Origin: Takakia lepidozioides
Taxonomy: Eukaryota > Streptophyta > Takakiopsida > Takakiales > Takakiaceae
NCBI GenBank assembly: GCA_030704615.1
Contig: CM060732.1
Location: 53,797,053-53,861,052, forward strand
Length of the DNA stretch: 64,000 nt
Direction of reading: 5' to 3'
Position 1 is the stretch's first letter. Each line of letters opens with the position of its first letter. Below the pieces are notes generated by a model, which did no database searches, had not been told where the DNA came from, and worked only from the letters and a program-made list of their open reading frames with translations. The position numbers were made by a program, and so were the translations under genes. Positions 44,540 to 55,153 of the stretch are shown piece by piece.

Positions 44540-45375
44540 ATGTGGGCCCCCTTCCCCCATCATTTGATCATAGGTCTCCAAAGCCTCCATACCATGTCCC
44601 TGATGTGCATACCCTGCAAGCATCGTGTTCCATGACACCACATTTGGTTCAGCCATAGTGTTGAAAACTCCCTTCGCATCCTTAATGCACCCACATTTAG
44701 CATAGACATCCACCAGGGGAGTATTCAGGATGACATCTGGTACAATTCCAGCTTTGACGATGTCACCATGGACTTCTTTTCTCTTTTCCAGAGGTCCTAG
44801 GCTTGCACACGCATTGCAAACATGCGGAAGCTTGATGTGGTTGGGCTTCACCCCTTTGCGCAACATTTGCTCATAGGTCGCCAAAGCATTCCTACCACAC
44901 CCATGTTTGGTAAATCCTACCAACATTATATTCCACATGATCAAAGATCGTTGAGGCATTCTGTAGAAATCTTGGCGAGCATCCATGATGCTCCCGCACT
45001 TAATATACATGTTGACAAGGGTGTTGAGTAGAAAAAACATTTGGCATGAATCCACTTTGGATAATGTGAGTGTGCACCTGATTCCAGCTTCCAGACCTAG
45101 AGCCTTTGTCAGTCTGTTTGCCTCACAAAGCATCTTCACATGCCCCGCGGAAAAGGCATTGTGGACTCCCTCTCTTGATCCTCTTTCAGAAGCTGCGGTC
45201 ATGGTTAAGGATGTGCCTGATTTTATCAACTGTGCCGCTGCAGCTATTGCCTTTAGTTGACCATCTACCCATTTAGGTTTCTTGTAGCTATTGATCCACA
45301 TGGAATCACAGGTAATCTGGAGCTTGAAGTCCGGCCCTCTTGGATGAATCTGGACCCACACTCTATCCCTTCTCC
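44540..45375 (-). pseudogene. OSB-PPR chimeric reading frame
   Basis: One open frame starts with IHPRGPDFKLQITCDSMWIN then SYKKPKWVDGQLKA (OSB PDF motif). It continues through a short Ala-rich linker ending AAAAQLIKSG into a PPR N-terminal leader (VKMLCEANRLTKAL) and PPR units such as NTLVNMYIKCGSIMDARQDF and VVSWNTMLAGYAHQGHGMEA. Nothing interrupts the join. OSB proteins bind organellar ssDNA and PPR proteins bind organellar RNA. The C-terminal part decays into non-PPR sequence and no DYW domain is present, so I call it a pseudogene, although about 270 codons are open. The same linker recurs at 49.2, 49.67 and 50.2 kb. Confidence 0.6.
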
Positions 45376-45499
45376 TTTAGCTATCCATGCCTCTGCACAA
45401 ATCATGCATTCATCTTTGCCCTTGCTGCTAGCAGCTGACAATGACAACCTAGGAAACACCCAATCACATTAGTTCCTATGCTGAATTGCGTCTGCTACT

Positions 45500-45800
45500 C
45501 TCTGTCATCTATTAGGCATTCAACTTTTTGCCTCGGTTGTTCCACCATTCACTGGGGTCAACAAAGTATTCATTCCACACCTTCACCTCATCTCTGTTAT
45601 CTGTTTTGGATACTTTCTTGCTGCCGCATCGGCAGTTACTTGTCATAGTCATTTCAAACCACCACAGATCCTCCCAACGAGCTAACTTATAGAATTCAAT
45701 ATGCATCTCAGGGCCGAGTCTGATGAGAGGGCAAAACAGGCTGAAATAGGTCAAAGCGAAGGTGCCCTCACCACATTGTCCTTGACAATTCAATATGTAA
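45500..45800 (-). pseudogene. OSB-like WWDNR exon
   Basis: It encodes VKVWNEYFVDPSEWWNNRGK then KLNA, the segment that precedes the PDF motif in OSB proteins. It lies just upstream (minus strand) of the chimera at 44.5-45.4 kb and may have been its 5' exon. Confidence 0.55.
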
Positions 45801-45879
45801 ATTCAGGGCCGAGTCTGATGAGAGGGAAAAACAAGATGAAATAGGTCGAAGAAGAAGGTGCCCTCACCACATTCTCCAA

Positions 45880-46000
45880 GGCCTCCATACCACGCCGCTG
45901 TTGTGCACACCCTGCAAGCATCGTGTTCCACATGATGAAAGATTGTTGAGGCATTCTGTTGAACACTTGGTGAGCATCCATGATGCTCCCGCACATAACA
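45880..46000 (-). pseudogene. PPR fragment
   Basis: It reads HQVFNRMPQQSFIMWNTMLA then GCAQQRRGMEALE, a single PPR junction joined to unrelated sequence. Confidence 0.55.
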
Positions 46001-47650
46001 TATGAATACGGTTCCGACCCCAGCCAATGGTGGAACAATCTAGGCAAAAAGGTGAATGCCTGTTGGAAGCAGATGCAAGTCAGCATAGGAACTAGTGTGA
46101 TAAGTAGGGTTGGGGTGTTTGCTGGAACAATTCTAGAGTGTTATTGTCAGCTGCTAGCATCAAGGCAAGGATGTATGCATGATTTGTGCAGAGGCATGGA
46201 TAGCTGAAGGAGCAGGGAGCAGTGTGGGTCCAGATTCATCCAAGAGGGCCGGATTTCAAGCTCCAGATTGCCTACAATTCCCTGTGGAAGTAGCACACAC
46301 CTCGCACACACAAAAGGTCCTCTTGGGTGCATGGTCAGTGAAATCCTCCATGGGTCATGACACAAGGTCAAGGACAATGTGGTGAGGGCACCTTCTTCTT
46401 CGACCTATTTCAGCCTATTTTTCCCTCTCATCAGACCCAGCCCTGAATTTACATATTGAATGCTGTAAGTTAGCTCGTTGGGTGGATGTGGGGTGGTTTG
46501 GAGTGACTTTGACAAGTTACTGCTGATGTGGCAGCAGGAAAGTACCCAAAAATAGATAACAAGATGAAGAGAAGCTTTGGGATGAACACTTTCCGACCCC
46601 AGTCAGTGGGGGGACAATGGAGACAAAAAGGTGAGTGCTTGTTCGACTACAGAGAGAAGCAGTTCCAATTCAGAATTGGAACTATTGTTAAGTCCTAGGT
46701 TGGGGTGTTTTCTGGAAGAACTTCACGCCGTCACTGTCAGCTGCTAGCAGCAAGGCTGAGGGATGTATTCATGATCTGTACACGGGCAGGGATAGCTGAG
46801 GGACCAGGGATAGAGGTCCAGATTCATGTTCAGGTTCAGGCTGAGGGATCAATAGCTTAAAGAAATCAGCTGGAGTAGATGGTCAATTGTTGCAAGTGGA
46901 AACAGTGGCGGCAGCGCAATTGATAGAATGAGGTGCTGCTAATGAAGGCACCTTCCTCAACACATTTCAGCCTATTTTTCCAAATAGGGTTGGGGTGTAA
47001 GAACAAATCTAGGCTGTCATCATCAGCTGTTAGCAGCAAGACAATGATATATGCATGATTTGTGCAGAGGCATAGATAGTTGAAGGAGCAGGGATAGAGT
47101 GTGGGTGCAGATTCACCCAAGAGGGCATGCATCTTATTCAACACATTTCACCTTGTTTTTCCCTCTAATCAGAATCGGCCCTAAATTTCCATGTTGGATT
47201 CTGCAAGTTAGCTGGTTGAATGAATCTAGTTTGGAGTGACTTTGACATGATACTGCCAATGTGACAACAAGGAAATATCAAAAAACAAGTAACAGAGATG
47301 AGGAGAAGTTGTGGAATGAATACTATTCTGCCCCAGTCAATGATGGGACAACCAAGGCAAAAAGGTGAATGTCTGTTACATTTCATAGACTAGCAGACGT
47401 AGTCAGCATATGAAGTAGTGTGAGAAGTTGAGTTGGATGTTTCCTAGAATAAATCTAGGCTGTCATTGTCAGCTACTAGCAGCGAGGCAAGGATGAATGC
47501 ATGATTTGTGCAGAGGCATGTGTAGCTGAAGGAGCAAAGAGAGTGTGGGTCCACATTCATCCAAGAGGGTCAGATTTCAAGCACAAGATTACCTATGATT
47601 CCCTGTGGATCAATAGCTACAAGAAACCTGCATGGGTAGATGATCTATTC
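46000..47650 (+). pseudogene. Series of OSB-like fragments, plus strand
   Basis: DPSQWWNNLGKKVNACWKQM at about 46015-46075, PDF-motif pieces near 46225-46290 and 47535-47640 (SYKKPAWVD), and eroded WWDN-like exons near 46600 and 47340. Between them runs a repeated spacer containing TCAGCTGCTAGCA and TTTGTGCAGAGGCATG. Orientation is opposite to the copies at 42.9-45.8 kb. All are broken. Confidence 0.55.
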
Positions 47651-47807
47651 CGTGGGATTCAATTTGTCACTGAGCCTTGCATTATGAGGATCACAATTGC
47701 TTGGCAGCTTACCTGCATGAGGCCTTGACCCCTAGGCAATCCCCAGAGCAGTAGTAGCTTTGGGCTGCGTTTTTACTTTGGTTTTTTCATTTTGTATCAT
47801 AAGCTCT

Positions 47808-48170
47808 CACTACAACAGATTGCGGCTTTTACGACTCCCATGGGTGCGCAGTCATGACAGATTTGTGGCAGAAATGCCATTTGCAGTCGTAAAATGCTTT
47901 TGAAGTCATAATGCAGGTCTGGGGAAGGCGTATATGCGACTGCATGGCTCCGGACTCTGCGGAACACAGGTCAAACATGTTTGACCACGAATATTGGCAT
48001 GGCAGATATGACTACCAGTCACGGTCATGGCTACACTAGAATGACGTGTGTATATTGCTAGAAAGACATATGACTTCATGACTCTCACTCTAATGCATTC
48101 TGCCAGATCATCACATGGATGAATCACTACATGACTGCACATGTCAACACATGCTTTTCTGGTTATATAT
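47808..48170 (+). mobile_element. CACTA terminus (facing right) with subterminal repeats
   Basis: It begins CACTACAACAGATTGCGG then CTTTTACGAC, nearly identical to the terminus at 42214. GCAGTCATGAC, TTTGCAGTCGTAAAA and CATGACTGCACATG strings follow. No matching right end was found. OSB exon sequence begins about 1 kb further in. Confidence 0.6.
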
Positions 48171-48261
48171 ATAATATATGAGTATTTATATTTTGAAAAA
48201 ACGGAGACTCTGACCACTAGAATCAATTTTATTAAAAAAAAATGCAATTTAAAAAAAAAAA

Positions 48262-48455
48262 AAACACATCGGCTGGTAAGTGCACAGTGTGTCGCCCTGG
48301 TGGTTTGGGGTTCAAACCCGCTGCCTTATCCCGTGTGTGGGATTGTTCGTGACAGTATGTCTGGGCGTTGATCGTCCTGTACGTCTTATGGCCCATAAAT
48401 GAAGGCGGGTGAATTTTCCCCCCTCCTCAAGGACCTGTGGTTTCCTTTAAGAAAA
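48262..48455 (+). mobile_element. tRNA-derived SINE (family B), copy 2
   Basis: ACATCGGCTGGTAAGTGCAC, B box GGTTCAAACCCG, TTTTCCCCCCTCCTCAAGG and TTTCCTTTAAG plus an A-rich tail align with copy 1 at 39437. Confidence 0.7.
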
Positions 48456-48792
48456 GAAAAAAAAGAAAAAAATCAAAGAGGGGCTTTTAGGGTTTACAAA
48501 AAGGTTAAAAAACTTAAAAAGTTGCCCATCACGGTAGCGTGAACAGACTTAGAGCGAGCGGGAGGGAGAGAGAGAGAGGGTTGGGACTTAGAGCGAGCGA
48601 GCGGGAGAGGGGGCAAACATGCATGGGAGGCCCGCAGTTGGATCAACCTTCGCATTTGGAGCAAGCAACCCTAGAAACGCTACGGTATGTGTGCGAGGAG
48701 GTTTTGGCTGGGAGCCCGCCGTTCTTGGGAGAGTCAGCTTCGGCTTAGCAGGCCGTGTTTCAATCTCTACCCGCTCGGCCCTGATTTTACAG

Positions 48793-49265
48793 CATGGAGC
48801 AGAGCTGGCGTGAGTTTCTAAAAGATCCTTCACGATGGTGGGACAACCGCAATCGCAAGGTGTAGCTTTTTCTTAATGTACGATGTGAAGAAGTTTGTCC
48901 ATCCTGCAAATGTGGGTTGTTGGCTCCTGTTAGTACCATGATTTGGTATTCTTCATGATGTTTACAAGGTTCTTGGGAGAGTTAGCTTGGTCTTAGCAGG
49001 CCGTGTTTCAATCTCTGCCCACTCAGCTGCACCGTGGTGGTTCTCACTGACCAATCCGACATTACCTGACTACAGAAACAAGCAGCACACTGAAGAGGTC
49101 CTCTTGGGTTCATGGTCAGTCAAATCCTCCATGGGCCATGATACAAGGTCGAGGACAATGTGGTCCAGATTATCTATGATTCCCTGTGGAAGGATAGATA
49201 CAAGAAACCTGCATGGGTAGATGGTCAATTGGAAGCCGCAGCAGCAGCAGCACAATTGATACAAT
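48793..49265 (+). pseudogene. OSB-like exons and linker, best-preserved copy
   Basis: Exon 48793-48859 lies between a TTTTACAG acceptor and a GT donor and encodes MEQSWREFLKDPSRWWDNRN then RK, close to the OSB consensus before the PDF motif. A second piece at about 49165-49260 encodes YDSLWKDRYKKPAWVDGQLE and an Ala-rich linker ending AQLIQS. The start of the PDF motif is damaged. A 55-bp stretch (48722-48776) is repeated at 48968-49026. Confidence 0.6.
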
Positions 49266-49269
49266 CAAG

Positions 49270-50260
49270 CCATATTATCAAAACAACCATGTATCCTTGT
49301 AGTTGCACCCTGCAACCTTGGCATACATGTCCACTACGGCAACGTTCAGAATCACATCAAATACAATACCAGCTTTGACAATATCACCGTGGACCTCTGT
49401 ACCTTTTTTCAGGGCTGCCAGGCATGCATTTGACATACATATCCACCAAGGCAGTGTTTAGAGTGACATCTAGTGGTACAATTCCAGATTTGATAATGGA
49501 CCTTTGCGTCCTTTCCAGGGCTACCAGGCTCGCATTTGACATACATGTACACCAGGGGAATGTTCAGAATGACATCAGGTATAATTCCAGCTTTGATGAT
49601 GTCACCATGAACCTCTTGCACCTTCTTCAATAGCACAACGGCTACAAGTGGGTAGATGGTCAACTGGAAATAGCAATGGCAGCAGCACAATTGATCGAAC
49701 AAGACCACTGCTAATGAAGGTACCTTCTTCAACATATTTCACCCTGTTTTCCCCTGCTATCATAGTCGTCCCTAAATTTTCATGTTGAATTCTACAAGTT
49801 GGCTCGTTGGTGGATCTATGGTGGTGTTGGAGTGATTTTGACATGTTACTGCCAATGTGGTCGACATGAAAGTATCGAAAAACAAATACTAGAGATGTGG
49901 AGAAGCTCTATGTTGACAAGGGTGTTGAGTAGAAAAATATTTGGCGTGCACTTTGGATAATGTGAGTGTGCACCTGCTTTCTAGCTTCACTTGGCCTTTC
50001 ATCTTGATGCACTTATGCAAGAGAGAGACATATGTATCTGAATCTGCTGAAATGCCTCCTTGGTTTAAAGTCAGTAGAGCCTCTTTCAGTCTGCCTGCCT
50101 CACAAAGCATCTTCACATGCCCATAAGTGCCAGAAGAGGCATTGTGGACTCCCTCTCTTGATCCTCTTCCAGAAGTTGTGGTCATGGTTGAGGTGCCTGA
50201 CTTTATCAACTGTGCCGTTGCAGCTGCTGCCTTTGGCGATGCAACCATGCACCTCTTTCA
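49270..50260 (-). pseudogene. PPR fragments with OSB-type linker
   Basis: The complement carries VHGDIIKAGIIPDVILNIPL near 49520-49600 and a PPR leader at about 49990-50240 (AQLIKSGTSTMTTTSGRGSR, then VKMLCEAGRLKEALLTL and DTYVSLLHKC). A plus-strand linker copy (KWVDGQLEIAMAAAQLIEQ) lies at about 49640-49700. Short pieces in both orientations are interleaved. Confidence 0.6.
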
Positions 50261-50269
50261 TCTGATAAT

Positions 50270-52021
50270 TTGACAGGCATTCACCTTGGTACAATTCCAG
50301 CTCTGAAGATGTCGCCATGTGGACCTCTTTCCCCTTTTCCAAAGCTGCTAGGCCAGTGTTCAGATTGACATTTGGTACAATTCCAGCTTTGATGATATCC
50401 CCATGCACCTCTTGCCCTTCTCCAGGGCGGCTGCTAGGCTTGCACAAGCATTGCAAATGCACACAAACATGATGTGCTTGCATTGCTCATAGGTCTCCAA
50501 GCCTCCATCCCACGTCCCTGCCGTGCATACCATGCAAGCATCGCACTCCACAACACCACATGTCGTTCAGCCATAATGTCGAACACTCCCTTTGCATCCT
50601 AGATGCACCCACATTTTGCAAACATGTTCACCAGGGTTTTGTTCAGAATGACATCTGATACAATTCCAACTCTGAAGATGTCGCCATGGACCTCTTTCCC
50701 CTTTTGCAAAGCTGCCAGGGCAGTGTTCAGATTGACATTCGGCACAATTCCAGCTTTGATGATATCCCCATGCACCTCTTGCCCTTCTCCAGGCCGGCTA
50801 TCAGGCTTGTACAAGCATTACAAATGCACACAAACATGATGTGCTTCCCCCATCATTTGCTCATAGCTCTCCAAAGCCTCTATCCCACTTTCCTACCGTG
50901 CATACCCTGCCCCTTTTCCAAAGCTACTAGGGCAGTGTTCAGATTGACATTTGGCACAATTCCAGCTTTGATGATATCCCCATGCATCTCTTGCCCTTCT
51001 CCAGGGCTGCCAGGCTTGCACAAGCATTGCAAATGCACACAAACATGATGTGCTTCCCCCATCCTTTGCTCATAGGTCTCCAAAGCCTCCATCCCACGTC
51101 CCTGCCGTGCATACCTTGCAAGCATCGCACTCCATGACACCACATGTCGTTCAGCCATAGTGTCGAACACTCCCTTTGCATCCTACATCCCTTTGCACCC
51201 ACATTTTGCAAACATGTCCACCAGGGATGGTTCAAAATGACATTTGGTACAATTCCAGCTCTGAAGATGTCGCCATGGACCTCTTTCCCCTTTCCAGAGC
51301 TGCCAGGGCAGTGTTCAAAATGACATTTGGTACAATTCCAGCTTTGATGATACCCCATGCGCCGCTTTGCCCTCGTCCAGGGCTCAATGCACCCACATTT
51401 TGCATACATGTCCACCAGGGTATGGTTCAGACTGACACTTGGTACAATTCCAGCTCTGAAGATGTCGCCATGGACCTCATTCCCCTTTTCCAGAGTTGCC
51501 AGGGCAGTGTTCAGAATGACATTTGGTACAATTCCAGCTTTGATGATACCCCATGCACCTTTTTCCCCTCGTCCAGGCTCGATGCACCCACATTTCGCAT
51601 ACATGTCCACTAGGGTATGGTTCAGACTGACATTTGGTACAATTCCAGCTCTGACGATGTCGCCATGGACCTCTTTCCCGTTTTCTAGAGCTGCCAGGGC
51701 AGTGTTCAGAATGACATTTGGTACAATTCCAGCTTTGATGATACCCCATGCACCTCTTTCCCCTCGTCCAGGCTCGATGCACCCACATTTCGCATACATG
51801 TCCACTCGGATATGGTTCAGACTGACATTTGGTACAATTCCAGCTCTGAAGATGTCGCCATGGACCTCTTTCCCGTTTTCCAGAGCTGCCAGGGCAGTGT
51901 TCAGAATGACATTTGGTACAATTCCAGCTTTGATGATATCCCCATGCACCTCTTTGCCCTTGTCCAGGGCTGCCAGGCTTGCACAAGCATTGCAAATGCA
52001 CACAAAGTGGCTGGGCTTCAC
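50270..52021 (-). pseudogene. PPR-derived tandem array
   Basis: A 360-codon open frame (52021-50939) and flanking pieces are built from repeated half-units of the form GKEVHGDI(I/F)(K/R)AGIVPNV. Normal PPR proteins space these about 100 residues apart; here VSWN...YEQM repeats have been lost and the remaining half-units multiplied. The right part has a regular 195-bp period. No DYW end is present. It may be expressed as a repeat protein, but decay is more likely. Confidence 0.65.
51230..52010 (-). repeat. 195-bp in-frame tandem repeat
   Basis: The string GCTTTGATGATA(T)CCCCATG starts at 51341, 51537, 51732 and 51927, spacing 196, 195 and 195 bp. One unit encodes 65 residues holding two half-units and LVDMYAKCGCIEPGRG. 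Related pieces with other spacings continue to about 50380. Confidence 0.85.
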
Positions 52022-52090
52022 CTAGGGAATTCCAAAAAGGCCTTGATGTGAAATGCATCGCAATTCACTTGATCACCCCCTAAAAGTGTG

Positions 52091-52226
52091 CAATTCAATC
52101 GAACTAACCCTAATTTGCAATTCAATTGAATTGTCGGCACACGATTCAATTGAATTGCGAATTGGCAATTGAATTGAATTGCTGACTACAATTCAATTGA
52201 ATTGTAATCTATAATTTTTAACTTAT

Positions 52227-52257
<31 letters not shown>

Positions 52258-53127
52258 CATACACAGGTATAAGCTAAAAATACATGTTGCCCGTCTATTC
52301 TTGCTGTCCGTCTGTCAATCCTTTGACCGTGGTAAGGCTTGAGCCCAAGATAAGCCTAAGGGAGAGCGAGAGAGGGAGAGAGAGAGAGAGGAAGTCACGA
52401 AGCGCTTGTAAAAGCGGGATTGTCTCTCTTTGTGGATGTTGGTGCCAATATATGGCTATGTACATATACCAAACATGATACCAATGTAAGAGTATCAACG
52501 TGTAAGAGTTTGATATATTAAACTTATATGGAACACACATCCCAACTTCAACATGATACCTTTGTAAGGGTATCAATTTTTTTGATAATTCTCAAGATGA
52601 ACATATTTTTTGTTTTCTGTGTCCTGGGCCATATTCTAGTGTTAGGGGACTATATGGTGATGCAGGGGAAGCCTTTCATCAATTGTCAGGTTTGATTTTG
52701 TCTGTTTTTTCCGGAGCCAGCCATGTTTCTGCTAGTGAATCACAGGAAGCTGCTGATCTGTCTCTGTCTCTGGCTCTCCCTTTCTCGCTGAGGCTGAGGG
52801 TGGCTTCGCAACTCCACAATTTCCTCAAGGGCACAAGAAAGAGGGCCAGCAAGAATAGACGGGCAACATGTATTTTTAGCTTATACTCTTATATATGTAT
52901 AAATATAATTTGAATATATACATGTACATATGTACTATATACAAAAATAAGTTAAAAATTATAGATTACAATTCAATTGAATTGTAGTCAGCAATTCAAT
53001 TGAATTGCCAACTAGCGATTCAATTGAATTGCGAATTGGCAATTCAATTGAATTGCCAGTTGACAATTCAATTGAATCGTGTGCCGACAATTCAATTGAA
53101 TTGCAAATTAGGGTTAGTTCAATTGAA
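52091..53127. mobile_element. 1.04-kb element with long terminal inverted repeats
   Basis: The ends (about 52091-52305 and 52850-53127) are inverted copies. The outer parts carry AACTAACCCTAATTTGC and serial copies of the self-complementary CAATTCAATTGAATTG. The inner parts carry TAAGCTAAAAATACATGTTG. The centre has no recognisable gene and includes a GA-rich stretch near 52361-52395. It splits a PPR pseudogene (52021 leftward, 53245-53140). No transposase, so non-autonomous; superfamily not assigned. Confidence 0.75.
52232..52257. repeat. (TA)n microsatellite
   Basis: An uninterrupted alternating TA run inside the left arm of the 1.04-kb element. The right arm has a looser AT-rich counterpart. 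Confidence 0.85.
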
Positions 53128-53139
53128 CCACATCTCGTT

Positions 53140-53245
53140 GAGCCACAGTCGAACACTACCTTCGCATCTTTAATGCTCCCACATTCAGCATACATGTCCA
53201 CCAGGGCGGTGTTCAGAATGACAAACCCTACAAGCTGGACCATGG
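53140..53245 (-). pseudogene. PPR fragment on right side of the inserted element
   Basis: It reads VILNTALVDMYAECGSIKDA then KVVFD, one PPR unit. It is in the same orientation as the array left of the element, consistent with one locus split by insertion. Confidence 0.6.
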
Positions 53246-55153
53246 ACCTTCCATGTCACTTCCAGGTGGAGGCAATACATATTAAAATATCTATTCCACC
53301 AAGGCCACATTTTCTTTACCTATTTTTATGAAATACACGTCAACAAATGTGGCCCTGAATCACGGGTGCAATCAATGCGCAGTGGTTCATGGAGTCGTTG
53401 AGTCGACTACATATTCACTTTAATGAATAAATATCCTTATTCCATTAATCAAATTATGAATGAAAATTTCTAGTCGCATGTGCAGTAATTAGAACCACTT
53501 GTAATTTCCGTTTTTTTAAATTTTATGTATTTACGTAATTAATTAAATAGCCCGGATTTTTGCTACGACTCCGGAGTCGTTGACCCCACTTCTGTCTGCC
53601 GTCTGAAATGCCCCCGTGGGCCCACATTGTCCGTTTCGACTCTCCAGTAGTCCCGCTTACTGCCAAGTGGTTGACGGACACCTAGTCGATTCGGAAAAGA
53701 CACGAATGCTTCCTCGAATTCTGAAATCCTGGATCTCTAGCAATTCTGGTGAAGAGTCGATATGGACCTTTTTGGATTCCTGGAGCAGAGTCATCATCAT
53801 TCGCAGAATCAATGTTGGAGCTATAAAAGTGCTCAAGAGCCTCAGAGAGCATAATCCCTGTCTCTACCAACTTTGTCTGATTCAGATGCCACTTTACAAG
53901 TGACATGAGCATTCCGGAATCCCCTCCTATAACTCGTGTGATGATAACACCAACATGGTCCTCTCCCAATTTGTCACAGAGAATGACTTCGTCAAGAAAA
54001 GACACTTGAATTCTCCTTTCATAGAGATGATCAGATTCTCTATCCAAAAAACAACACATCATATTCCTCCACTTGTCTCTTCCCAAAATATGATCATTTG
54101 GAAATGAATCATGAGTAGAACTATCTTGTTTCCCATGATGACCCATGATGACCCATGGCCTCTTCAAGCTTCTCCATGTCTGTCTAGGGATTGCTAAACC
54201 GTGAGCAGAATTCTGCTCACGCTTCTGCATGTGGTCACCTATAACCGCGGACACCTATTCGGCCTAGAAGACCTACTACTGCGGGTTGTGTCTAGTATAT
54301 CATGCATACGTCATTCATCGTTATGGATGAATGATGTATGAACGATGGATGAATGGGGGATGAATGTATGTTCGACGAATGGCACATGGATGAATGTAGT
54401 TTGTGGATGAATGCAAAACTAAGATGCATTTTTGAGTAGTGGTTGCTAAATCCACCTAGCTCTAGAGTGAACCTCTGCCCACTAGTGAGGGTTGTGATTG
54501 TCGTTTCATCAGGTATCAGAAGTCGACATAGTTGCTGACACACAATTGCAAAGAAGGTGGAGAGGCCATTTGGTGCTTCAAATTAAATAGTTTAAAAACT
54601 GTAGATTCATTCCGACGAAGAATATTCTATGCTACTGAAGTCGGCGTCCGAAATGAAGGCAGAACTGTCTATGAAGACACTAGCCCTGCTTTGCACAAAA
54701 CCCTCTCTGTTTAAAAGCACAGCAGGGGGAGAAGAGATGAGACTAAATTCTGAAACTGCAGCCTCCGCATAACATGGCAATTTAAAATCTGCTTTCGGAC
54801 TTGGGAAAAATTGCGGGTTTGCAAAGAAAGAGAGGAACCGTGGCGACCTTGGGCTCCTGTACACACACACAAACAATGTAAGTCCACTCTGCTGGCCCAA
54901 CTTGTGCATGAAAGATGGGAATGATGTGCCGTCGTGTCAGTGAAGTACCACAACTGAACTAGCACTTACTCACATGAGAAATCAGAATCAACATCCAGAG
55001 CATTGGGCTTTTGCAGATCCTGCTCCATAATAATGTTCTCGGTCTGGGTCGAATGCGATAAACCCCCAGACAGAGGTGCGATGACTTGAGAGTAGAGCTG
55101 CTCATCCCACTCCATCCCAAAAGATCCCAAAATGGTTGCAATTCACTCTCAGG
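53246..55153. other. No recognised gene; 190-codon open frame at 54254-53682 (minus)
   Basis: The longest frame begins MSAVIGDHMQKREQNSAHGL. It has no motif I recognise, and I cannot tell whether it is coding. GATGAATG-type repeats lie at about 54300-54420. ACGACTCCGGAGTCGT, a 16-bp palindrome, lies near 53565-53581. Confidence 0.3.

Noticed and set aside
42214-48170. Treating 42214-48170 as one complete CACTA element
   Set aside because: Both termini face right, so they cannot be the two ends of one element.
51357-52025. 222-codon plus-strand frame opposite the PPR array
   Set aside because: It is the antisense shadow of a repeat whose period is a multiple of three; it has no domain of its own.
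54607-54909. 100-codon minus frame with an acceptor-like TGTACAG upstream
   Set aside because: Joining it to the nearest upstream exon candidate gives an immediate stop, and no motif is recognisable.
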